From Ulota crispa (Eukaryota > Streptophyta > Bryopsida > Orthotrichales > Orthotrichaceae), in assembly GCA_963920765.1 (NCBI GenBank), contig OY987247.1, forward strand, positions 9,210,471-9,274,470: a DNA stretch of 64,000 nucleotides. Reading direction: 5' to 3'. Position numbers and translations under genes: made by a program. Positions 48,101 through 61,287 of this stretch are shown here, piece after piece. The stretch's first letter is position 1; each line of letters begins with the position of its first letter. A model generated the notes under the pieces. It saw only the letters and a program-made list of their open reading frames with translations. It made no database searches and was not told the DNA's origin.

Positions 48101-49458
48101 TATTTTCATTATAGAAAATTCCACACGCTCTTGCGGCCATAAATGAAACAAGCAAAAACAAAGCATACACTGAACCTAATCAATCTTGAAAAGTGTCCAA
48201 TGACGTAGAAAATTGAGTACCTATGGCGGCAGAATAGGTTGGAGATTGCAAGAGCACCTCAGGTGCCCGATACCTGATGGTCCAGATTCATTCCAATTAG
48301 AACACGATAGAAGCCAGCAAACAGCAGTCATGCACATAAAGTCATCAGAGAAGTTTACAAGAGAATAGCCTGTCATACCAGCGTGTAGACACATAGTCTG
48401 TGTAAGGTGGGCGCGAAAGCACTTCCCTCGCAAGTCCAAAATCGCAACTTTGATCACGTCTTTTGTAACCAACAAATTCTCTTCAAAATACAAAAGCAAA
48501 CTATTAGAATGAATGCAAATTGCAAAAATATACACAGGATAAACATAATTGATAGTCAAAACTAAGAGCAGAAAAAGCATAAGAAAGTTCTCAACAAGCA
48601 TGAATTTAGAGGAGTGAAAAAATACCTGGTTTCAAATCCCTGTGAAAATAACCATGCTTGTGCATATACTCTAATGCTTCCAAAATTTGAAAAGCCCAAT
48701 TCCGAACTTTAGCTTCAGAAAAAGGTTCGCTGTTATCTTTGATGAGCTGGTAAATTATACTCCTGCGCAATTACAAAAAATCATGATTCAGATTATATCG
48801 ACCAAGGTTCAACATCCTATATCTCCAGGGGATAGCACACAATCACACATAACCTCAAGTACGGACACAACGAGAAAACGAGATATTCAGCTTACCATAT
48901 ACTCAAAAACAAAAAAGAGTTCATCGTTCTCTCTGATGACCTCCTTCAGCTTCACAATGTTGGGATGATTCAGCTTCCGTAATGACTGTCAAAACCAAGC
49001 GCTGATTAATCCTCTTTACAAAGAGCATCTAAGGAGCACTTCACAACAAATGAACCACAAACAACCTTAGAAAGAAAACACCAAGCAGAATTATCAAACC
49101 TGCTAATTCGATTACCATGAGACCTTACCTTCACTTCTCTCAGATTCATGCATTCATCCCATGAGTAAAACTTCCTCTTCATCTTCTTAATTGCCACAAC
49201 CTCATTGGTGTCATTATTGGTCGCTTTCCAGACATTTCCATACGTACCATCACCCAGCTGCCTCGTAACCTTGTACCTAAACAAACGATATCCCACAACA
49301 ACTCAGAAACTACGTCAACATGCTAACAAACAGCAACTAGGGAATCAAGTGACAACATCCAATCCAAACACACCATCATGCCTAACAAACTACCGTCGAC
49401 ATATAAGCGATTATAATATAAAGTGTACGTAAAGAGACACGAATGCTTACCGCTCCAT
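45185..49458 (-). pseudogene. MHK: MHK/RCK-type (MAK-like) protein kinase, 15 exons, with two frameshifts and a stop
   Basis: This is a CMGC Ser/Thr kinase related to plant MHK and animal MAK/ICK. Exons: 49451-49458, 49129-49276, 48896-48985, 48626-48762, 48379-48480, 48221-48273, 47816-47882, 47382-47490, 46897-46962, 46597-46665, 46346-46415, 45855-45889, 45695-45737, 45497-45572, 45185-45350, roughly 413 residues. Landmarks are LGDGTYGNV (P-loop), [10 protein letters not shown] (ATP lysine), YFHRDLKP (catalytic loop), [20 protein letters not shown] and KRPTAS. The C-terminal tail (exons 11-15) is Pro/Gly/Ser-rich. Lesions: about two bases missing where NLYQL is expected (exon 4), one base missing just before the DFG motif (exon 5 of 102 bases instead of 103), and TAG at 46621-46623 where Gln is expected. 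As written it could not make a working kinase. A MITE lies in intron 8. Confidence 0.85.
47094..47326. mobile_element. TTAA-flanked MITE, GTGCCGCT family, copy 2
   Basis: The 233-base element in a kinase intron has TTAA at both ends and aligns to 7376-7609 over its full length, including GAACGGGGTA-region motifs such as CAATACGGGGTATTTTT and TCAAAGCGGTTCTAGTGAGC. Confidence 0.85.
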
Positions 49459-51710
49459 ACTTCGCTAGCAAACTGTATTCGAGAAGCCCCTTCACAGAAA
49501 TAACGATGTATTATCGAGTGACTTCCAGTTCGTGTAATGCACACAAAAAGCTATGCTGCAGCATATTCCTCCTGTTAAATTCCTTGAACCAGCTTCCCTG
49601 CAGCACCTGCTTCGACGAGGAAACCATCCATACTCTATCTGACCTCCGCATGAAGAACCGCCACTCATTTTCGAAGAGGGTATTTAACTTCAAGATTGTA
49701 AACTATATAAAATCCGGGCAACCAGGACGCAGCGGCGGCACCGCTGCAAAGAAATCCATCCCTGGAGTAGGTTGCTGTAACACGTAAGAATCAAGTCCCA
49801 CAAAATTGGCGGTAACACTTATCCCAACCCAAGTAGCAGGAGGAAATAGCTCCATGTCTCCAAGGATTGAACACATCCTTCTAGCAAGAACGGCCGTAAG
49901 ATTCTCCAATGTCTTGAACAAAAGTAATCACATCTGCATTAAAACACTACGGTTTAGAAAGATCATCCAAACAATAAAGCTTGACAGTTGACTTCAAGAC
50001 AACGTGAAAACGTGGTGCAACAGTAGCGGGCACTGAATCAAAACAAACTTAAGTAAATCGGCACCAAAACGGATCGAAATACTACCCTAAAACAATACGT
50101 GTCGGCCTAACCTTTCCACAATGGCCCTTCCACGGTGTTTCAAGGAGGCCTAAACCGTTCAAAAACATATAATTTCAGAAAATGATATTCACGAAATAGT
50201 TTTCCTTTTCAAAAAAGAGGCACAAATAAACTCTCGAATCAGAAGCGCATGTCGGAGATACCCTTGCAGTTTTCAAAAAGTATCCGTTCAAATTAATTAT
50301 ACTGCTAGCGGGAGAAGTTTCACTGCAGACTAGATTAAACCTGTCACTGTATAACGTAGAAGTTTGTAAGAAGACTTCAAAGATGAAAATCATGCACGAA
50401 AAAACTGGAATCCGCTCAAAAGGAAGCAAGAAATCGATAGAAGTACATGCCCCTTGCGAATCGGAATCAAGCTGCCAAATACAGCTACAGAAATCTACAG
50501 ACCACAAGCGTCTGTACCAAAACAGAGCGTACGTAGGGCTCACGGAAATCGCATCTCCTCTGATCTTACAATCCCCACGGGAATCAGAAGCGGCTCACCG
50601 AACACCAGACGATGTCAACTACAAAGATATTGCCAGGACTCGCTAAATTACTACAAGACTCCCACCCGAAACGCAACATTGTCACCGCACCGCCTAGTTC
50701 ATCCAAGCAACTTTCCCGATTATTACAAACAAGATTGCAAAATCGAGCATCTATATCATCGTAAAAAATCCAGAAGAAAAGTCTTCCAAACCGATCAGTC
50801 AACAGTTTTTAACACACATGCAGACAATCTCCGTGGAAATCGGAGCCCGCTCAAAAGACGCCCGACGGCGTCGCTTAAGGCTCACGACTCAGCACTACCG
50901 GCACGACTTCCTTGCCACACCAACGAGTTTCACATCCCGTTAACGTGAAGGAAAAGCGAAAGCATCAACTCCCGCTCCGCTCCAAAGCAAGAAAAGTACG
51001 TCATCAACACAACACAGGCTCCTCTTACAAAATTCAGTCACAATCGTCCGTCCCTTATTCCATTCAAACAACAAAAAAGGGGAAAGAGTTCACTCACAAA
51101 TACTAACAATGCCACATCCACCTCCTAGAGCTTCTCTGCCGCAAATCACGCCCGCCTAATGAACCTGCCTCGCTCTCTGTGGAAGGCGCAACGCCTCCTC
51201 CTTCGCAACACGAAAGGCCAAAGAACAGCGTCAGCCCCCGACCTCCACATCCAGAACCTTACCAGTACACAAAAACAGCACTATTCTACGCAAACCACAC
51301 CACTTCCGGCTCAAACTAAGAGGTGACTAAGCTACCTCCAGACAAAGCGCAAAGGAGGCGAAGAAAAGCAACAGAACACGATGGAGAACCAGCACCTCCT
51401 AAGATTACTGCAGATCTCATCCGCCTGGTTGGTGTGGCAGTCTGTCGTGTTGCCATGGCCGCAAAGGGAGACGAACGCACCAAGGGCAGCAGCAGCAGCA
51501 GCAAGCTCCGCTCAAGAGGCGTGAAACGAGGGAGAAAAATCGCCGAATGACGAGCACGGAGTCGGCTAAGGCGTCGATGGGGAAGATAAAGTGAAATGCC
51601 AGGGGCACTTGGCGGCACTGCGCGGCGCGGCAGGGTCAGGCAGGGTTTGTGCAGAGTCTGCAGACTTCATTGACCGCGTGATGGGGAAGATCGACAGAAA
51701 AGCCAGTGGT
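49459..51710. other. Upstream region of the kinase gene
   Basis: The region turns GC-richer at 51120-51710, where a CAG/AGC run lies at 51488-51508, suggesting a transcription start and untranslated exon. Several frames are open but none matches a family that I know. Confidence 0.4.
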
Positions 51711-53566
51711 TCGCGGATGTTGAAGCAGCCGTGGTCGGAGAACAAGGTACTAGAGAGGACGATTCTACCAAAGCGAGAAGCAGGGTCGGTGCAACAGATA
51801 ACTTGGTGCTTGTACTTGGAGCCTCGAGGAGCGTCTATGCCGAGTTGGAAGGGCCTGGCAGGCACCGGAATGCCCGTCATCCGCTCCTCCCGTTTGATTT
51901 TCTGCCTTTGGATGTGGTAGAGACGTCCTGGCACAAACATGCGCCGCTTCTCCAGCTCTTGCTTGCTGACTGCGGAGCCACTGGCTACCGCCACTATTGC
52001 CTTGACGGCGATGTCTGCATCTGTCTCCGGCCCGTCGCGGTCGGAAATGGATTTATCTTCTATGGACTTATCTTCTATCCCTGATCCATTATAAAGAAAA
52101 GCTGACGTAAGTTCCTTGTTTTTCATACCACTACGCCCATATTAGGCTTTCACTTTTTCACGGTTAGATAGAAGAAGAAAAAAATGAGCAAAAGCAAGTG
52201 CCTATATGAACTAATCAAAACCGTGAAAAAAGAGATGGAATTCCAAACAGGGGTGTTATGGTTCTTTGGAGGTTGAGTCTCCAAGTAATTTAAAGAGAGT
52301 CTTACAATTGTTTGGATTGGAGCTGCTGCCCAACAAACAGCATCCATGTTCCTCTCGTGCTTCTTGTAGTTTTTGGTACACGGAGGCTCCCACTTCGGTT
52401 GCAGCCCTCATAATGCTACTAACTTTGAGCTGCTCAACTGACTCCAGCACCTTCTTTGTTTTTCCATCTTTCAAACTTTGTAAACTGAAATTAAGTGGGC
52501 ATAAATCCACTTTATCGGGTCAAATTTTTGAAGAAAGAGTTATAGAGCTCACTAAACCCACAGTAAAGATTGAATTCATGTAAAAGCAAAGATACAAAAA
52601 ATAATCCTGATGGAGAGAAACTGTTCAAAAAAGACATGAGGTTAGATATGTACAAATCGGTGTCTTGAATCTCATCACGTAAAGCCTCGATAGAAGCTGG
52701 GTTCAGTCGTGGCACCACGTCATCCTACCCATTAAAAACCCCACTATTTTTAGACAAACGTTTCAATGCAGTGCATTATTAACATACCAACAAAAGTTGT
52801 TTCCTAGAAACTGAGAAAAAACCTCAACGTGGACTTGGATCTCTTAATCAAGCAGCTTTCCTATGGCAAACAACAAAATCTACTTTAAAACTGGCATCTT
52901 TTCAATCATTCTTATGCCATTTCAACGGTTTTTTGTTTTTGTTTTTCTTGTTTTTTTACCGTCTTTTTAGTATTGAAATGGTAATAAACAAGTACAGGAG
53001 AGGGGGCTTGAGGAAACCTGCAGAACAACGTTGCGGATATAGTACTTGGTAGCATCAGCTAGTCTTCGGTCAACACAGGGAGCACTACCAAAACCCCAGC
53101 AGGTGATATGCGAAGGCAGAATCCCTAGAGATGTTTTGAAAAACCATGACCATGCAGTTGCATGGATCATCATCGCCAACAGAGCCGCAACAGCACCTCC
53201 TAAGGAATGCCCTGTCAGAGCGAGCATGTAGCCCTGTTGAACATTTCCAGTTTCCCAATAAGCACTACCACATCTCGGAGTTTCCTACCATTCTTAAACA
53301 GCACAGCATGGAGCCATAAACCTCAGTACCTGGTCACAAAAGTAACAACTTCACAAGCAACAAAAGTGTGACACTTGGCTCAAATTTGACACCAAAACTT
53401 TGTTTGTTTTACTAGCAAGGCCCTCGGTTACGAACGCACCGGATTCTCTGCAAGGAGCCTCTTCAATAAAGGTCCTTCGTTTTCCAAAAGCCACTTTGCA
53501 GCTCCGAGCATTCCCGAGTGGGCTGTCCTGCGACACTCATAGAACTTTCAACTAGAAATACTTACA
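51711..53566 (-). pseudogene. Duplicated fragment of the class 3 lipase gene
   Basis: These 1,856 bases match 61322-63177 at a constant offset of 9,611; I found one mismatch (C at 52444, T at 62055; Glu versus Lys). The fragment keeps introns, so it is a DNA-level copy and not a retrocopy. It contains exons 53440-53527, 53018-53233 (GHSLGG nucleophile elbow), 52654-52724 (DDVVPRL), 52306-52484 and most of the last exon up to SDHGCFNIR. It lacks the upstream exons and the natural C-terminus: the frame runs on into unrelated codons to 51566. It lies between the kinase and methyltransferase genes and probably makes no functional lipase. Confidence 0.9.
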
Positions 53567-54015
53567 AGATATATTACAATGAAAATGTCCGAACACTCAT
53601 GGGATTCTAATCATAAGGTACTCTTGTACAAGATCCACACATTACAAAGCTTCCAACATTTTTACCACAAGCCTCAAGCATACCAAGTTTATCTTGTACA
53701 AATCTTGGAAACCCAAACTGAGACACTCACAAATTCATTAATGGAGACATATAGGAGGAAATAAAAGACACAATTGAAAAGAAGGCAATGGTGGGAGATC
53801 AAGGATCAGGTGTTCAGCAAAAAGCTGACACAATTCAAAGCCTATGCATAGAACACAAGGATGACTTGCAGAGAGTAAGGTTGGAAAGAGAATTCAGCGT
53901 CTTTGAGAGAATTGCTTCAAAATGTAACAAAAAAAGATCACAAGCATTCATTGGAAGCTCGCCAACTGTTCTAATACATTCCAGAAGTCGCTCATGTTCA
54001 CGACAGAATTGCATT
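53567..54015. other. Spacer between lipase fragment and methyltransferase 3' end
   Basis: No gene is recognised. It likely includes the methyltransferase 3' untranslated part. Confidence 0.4.
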
Positions 54016-57209
<3,194 letters not shown>

Positions 57210-57244
57210 GCCAACTCCCCTACACTTCTTCCGCGACTCTGCCC

Positions 57245-57260
57245 AAACCCTAAACCCTAG
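57245..57260. promoter_or_regulatory. Double telo-box upstream of TRM8
   Basis: AAACCCTAAACCCTAG lies 36 to 51 bases upstream of the TRM8 start codon. Telo-boxes (AAACCCTAA) are common near starts of plant translation-related genes, which fits a tRNA modification enzyme. Confidence 0.6.
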
Positions 57261-58872
57261 CAATACAACAATTTGTACTCAAATTGTGCTGGTGCGACGT
57301 TTCCATGCTAGATTAGCAATTCCAATAAATTATATGAAATTCAGAGCTACAAGCAATCCCACCAATAGTCGCAAAACCCTAAAATGACTATTCTGCAGGG
57401 GCACCAAAGCCAGATACTGCGGCACTGGTTCAATCGCAAAAGAAATTACACCATCCTTCCATTATGCTTCAAAATTCAGTACTGAATTCTGTCATCAAGC
57501 TCATTAACTCACCATGACATCACCAATGGGCCATATTGAAATCCTTGCACAACAATTTCCGCTTCAACACCCTTTCGCTTCAGATTATCTCAAAATTTCA
57601 AACGAGCACACGCACACAAATGCTGAACCCGCAGACACCGGTTTTCATAAAGTGCTCACATTCATGACTGCAAGTTCAGTGCAAGAGGAACGTACTTACC
57701 GAGCTCAGAAGTGCAGATGGCAGGCGTACTTGGACGCAAAAAAGCGCAGAAATCTGCAGCTGTAAATTCAGAATAAGACAATCCAGGACCTCGAAATTCT
57801 GATTCCGAGAAGCTAAGTCAAAGCTCAGCGTCGGAGTCTGGACTGTGGAGTCGATGTGATGCTGGAGGCACATAACATTCAGTAGCCTGAAGAGAGGCTG
57901 CCTTTCCCTCTCTGCACACACACAGAAACACACACACAGACAATATTATAACACAACATCACATCAACCAAAAAACTCAAGAGGAGAAAAAAAACCAAAC
58001 ACAAACCACAAGCAGCTCTAAGCACCAACAGAGTGTAAAGAACCTCCACCAGAAAATCTAAACATCAGACAGATAAGCTCATAAGCAAACTCGAAAATAA
58101 ATAACATACATTTTCAACCACTCTTACAGATAATACATACCATATAAGCAAAGACGAGTCGCATCACAATCACAGCATCTCCAGGAAACATCAGATAAGC
58201 GAAAAACATCTAAAAACACCAAAACATGAAATCGAACAAACTACTCAATGGTCGCGCATGGGAAATGAGTTGTTGGCTTGGCACAGACATTCAAAAAACA
58301 GGACGCAACCGTCCACCACGAAGGCGCAGGCAACCCCTGCAAAGACCCCTGTTGAAAAGCCACGAAACGGAGGGAGATGCAAAGACGAAGCGGGGGGGGG
58401 CGGGGGCGAGACTTACCAGAAACCGGAGACGACGACACGAGGGGTTGGTAGCAGCGCCGCGATCGAGGTGGGCTGGATCGCGGACACTCAGCAGCAGCAG
58501 CAGCACTCCGGTACGGCGGGAAAACGAAAGCCGACAACGAAGCCCCGCAAGCGACGACGACGACGAGGGCTGCTGTGCCCGACGGAGGCGTCGGGTATCT
58601 GGACCCAGGGTTCCTGATACCCGCTTTGCTTTGCATGCCAACGTGCGATCCGGTGAAATGCAGGATATCGTGCAGGGTAGTATACTCTTGTCCGTTGTTG
58701 CCCTTAAAACAAAGCATTTATTTATCAGCATAAACTCTTTGACAAGATAGGGCAAAGTCTTTGCTTAAAAGTTCATTGTTTGGGTCAAAAATTCATATCT
58801 GCTACATTTGAACTTCAACACTGTTTCGGAAGGAAAGGATGTACCAAAAATTGATAACTACAACATGACTAC
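57261..58872. other. Upstream region of TRM8, partly GC-rich
   Basis: Bases 58290-58640 are GC-rich, with a G-run at 58390-58399 and a CAG run at 58488-58503. It resembles a promoter or first untranslated exon. Frames up to 174 codons are open on both strands but have low-complexity basic or Ser-rich content, with no family recognised. The 46-base sequence shared with 28935 lies at 57868-57914. Confidence 0.4.
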
Positions 58873-59555
58873 AAGGTAGCAGCACCCATAACCGACAAAT
58901 AAAGGGTTTTGAGAATGATGTTTATTAATAAACATCTAGCAAATTATAGGTTCTTCTTAGCAAGAGAAAAATGGTGAGTTTGCATTTTCTAATGTATTAT
59001 TTGGATATTGTGAGAATAAGTTGTGAATTTTCTAACCCCTAAACGTCAAGGAGGATAAAAAATGTCCTCCCGCTTTGAAAAAAGATTTTGGGATTCAGAA
59101 AATAGTCGTTTTTCATTTGATTTTTTTTCAGAAGTGACCATAAACACATGGTCCATCCTAGAAGATAAAAATTTACCTCTTGAGATGTATTCATTTTTTT
59201 CTATAACCCAATCTGTAATAAGATTCAAACACATGGTGTTAGCTCCCAAGCTGCCCTTCTTGCAATTTTCATGAGGGCACCATGCACTATTGACTTTTCC
59301 AACTTTTTGAAGTAGTACTAGTAGTGCCCATGTGCAAAATACAGTAAACTGCCTATAGGAGGGCAAGCCACGGGGTGATCCATCCGTCCTTTAAGGGTTA
59401 AAGAGCCAACTGCAGTTGCACCTAATACCAACACTAAAGTTTCATGTTCACATGTTGTACATCCTTGTAATTACATCTATTCACTTCCACAGACTGTCCA
59501 AGATTTTAGAGGCGATGGTTATGGGGACAGTGGCACTTATAGGTGTTGCTACCTT
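58873..59555. mobile_element. MITE of the AAGGTAG..GCACC family, interrupted
   Basis: The ends AAGGTAGCAGCACCCATAA and GGTGTTGCTACCTT match the family of 844-1145. The outer parts, 58873-59031 and 59402-59555, align to the two halves of that element in inverted orientation. The middle is a second element inserted into it. Confidence 0.8.
59032..59401. mobile_element. TTAA-type element nested inside a MITE
   Basis: The left end CTAACCCCTAAACGTC and the right end CGTCCTTTAAGGGTTAA are inverted partners of the CCCCTAAAGGAC type. It splits the surrounding MITE, so it inserted later. Confidence 0.7.
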
Positions 59556-60463
59556 ATTTTGTGACACTACTACTTTTAAGTTAGGAGGTTCATAAACCAA
59601 CCAACCTAACTCATCAATGAGAATATCAAATATTTGAAAGAACATGTCACTCATTCCTAAATAGGGAACCCATTTAGAACATGGTTGCTTTTAGAGCCTC
59701 CTACCTTATAATGTTCTTTAGCAATTATTTTGCACTTTTACAAAAAGAATCTAGTTGGGTGTGTACATCACCCTATGCACAATTAATAGTTAATCAGATC
59801 TTTCCATTTTTTAAAGTGTACTTGGTAATTCTACAAAACTTTGAAGCTTTTGAGAAAAAATATTTTAATTTAAGGAACAAATAGAAAAGGTGTGACATCT
59901 GTGTAAATTAGAATTCTTGTAAATTTTTATCTTGGCACTATTTGGAAAGCTAGAAATGACTTGGGCCTTGCTACTTTTTACACAACCAATTGTGATCAAT
60001 TAAAAGAATTGAAATCTTTAAATTTTATGTAATCTTTAAACTATCAAATTGTGAATTAACAAATATCTAATCCTCATGTTCTTGTCAACCTCTCTTTTCT
60101 GAATCTATATTTCTTTTATACTTTCAAGTGGCATTTGTTTTATTTTTAAAATTAGAAAATGTATACATGTTTTCCTTTTTTTATTTTTTGTACTTACATT
60201 AATAAACTCTTCAAAGACGTAGTTAAAATTTCAGAAATTCCAGTCCCATTTATTCTCAAGGACTCTCGTTTTTCAAAGCGTATTTTGATTATTTTTACAC
60301 AAAATGTAAAAGAAAATGACCGGATGTACGGACTAAAGACTCATCTAATGAAATTGCACAAAAGAAAAAAATCCATTTGAGAAGCACCATTGTTGGGTTG
60401 ATTGAACGTGATGTTTTTCAAAGTTGGTTATGATGAATTTCATCCAGTTTTTTATAATCTGTA
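59556..60463. other. Intergenic, nothing recognised
   Basis: AT-rich DNA with short frames only. Confidence 0.4.
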
Positions 60464-60711
60464 TTAACCCCTGAGCGCCCAACCCATATTCATCAAAATC
60501 TAGATACACTCACACTCAATCCAATCAAATTGTCATCATAAACAAGATTCACAAAATCTAACCGTATTGAATGATAGGTGAGACAAGCTCCAAAGTATAA
60601 AAAAAGGACAAATGGTTTGACCGTACCAATAGAAAGATTATAACAAGTCAAACAAGAACTTTTTCATTTATGAGTGCCCCATTTTGAGGTCCTCAGATGC
60701 TCAGGGGTTAT
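60464..60711. mobile_element. TTAA-type MITE, TTAACCCCTGAGCGCCC family, copy 2
   Basis: The left end TTAACCCCTGAGCGCCCAA is intact. The right end reads GCTCAGGGGTTAT, so the final TTAA has changed. The interior matches 22564-22811 (AGATTCACAAAATCTAA, GACCGTACCAA, AGTCAAACAAGAAC). Confidence 0.85.
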
Positions 60712-60749
60712 AACTTTTAATTCACAAGTATTGTTGTTTTTGCAAAACC

Positions 60750-61105
60750 ATAACTTGATAAGTAGCCTTTCTCAAACAATCGAACTGCAAAAAAGGTAGC
60801 AACAATTAAGAAGCTTGATTCTATTTATGTGGTCAATGTGACCAGAGAGCAACATTCCACCAGAACGGGAACAAACAGGAATAGAAATCAGCATGCTGTA
60901 GTAGTTCTAAGCACAACATGGCCCTTCGGCCACGAAATGTCGTCCGAGAGAAACAGACACAACGGCGTGGCGGCTAACAAACCTTCCCGTCTATCGCACA
61001 AGCATGATCTTAAAATGCTCAGAAATATTCCTGTCAGAATACTCAAAAATATTCAAGAGTACTCAAGAATACTCAAGAATGCTCAAGAATGCTCAAGAAC
61101 GTTCA
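60750..61105. repeat. Duplicated 356-bp segment, copy B (partner 40951-41306)
   Basis: The segment is the better-preserved copy of the 40951 segment and leads directly into the decamer array. The mismatches are mostly C or G here against T or A in copy A. Confidence 0.9.
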
Positions 61106-61250
61106 AGAATGTTTGAAAATATTCACGAATGTTCAAGAATGTTCAAGAGTAGACAAGAATGCTCAAGAATGTTCAAGAATAGTCAGGAACGTTCAAGAAT
61201 TCTCGGGATCATTTGAGAATAGTGAAGAATGTTTCACAACATTTGAATAG
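61020..61250. repeat. 10-bp-period array (AAGAATGTTC) matching the heat-shock-element consensus
   Basis: About twenty decamers, variants of CAAGAATGYT, run in register with few length changes. In the best stretch, 61127-61147, GAA and TTC alternate every five bases (GAAnnTTCnnGAAnnTTC). It lies just beyond the 3' end of the lipase gene. Confidence 0.85.
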
Positions 61251-61287
61251 GCTCTAAGTCTCTAACCTGTCAAATATAACGCAAATC

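Noticed and set aside
51566..52126. Complete lipase C-terminal gene at 51.6 kb
   Set aside because: The copy lacks the native end (DGILDAMQSCT, seen in the parental gene at 61288) and the upstream exons, so it is a fragment.
58226..58755. Overlapping frames of 119 to 174 codons on both strands
   Set aside because: They lie in a GC-rich patch upstream of TRM8 with CAG and G runs. None shows family motifs or splice partners.
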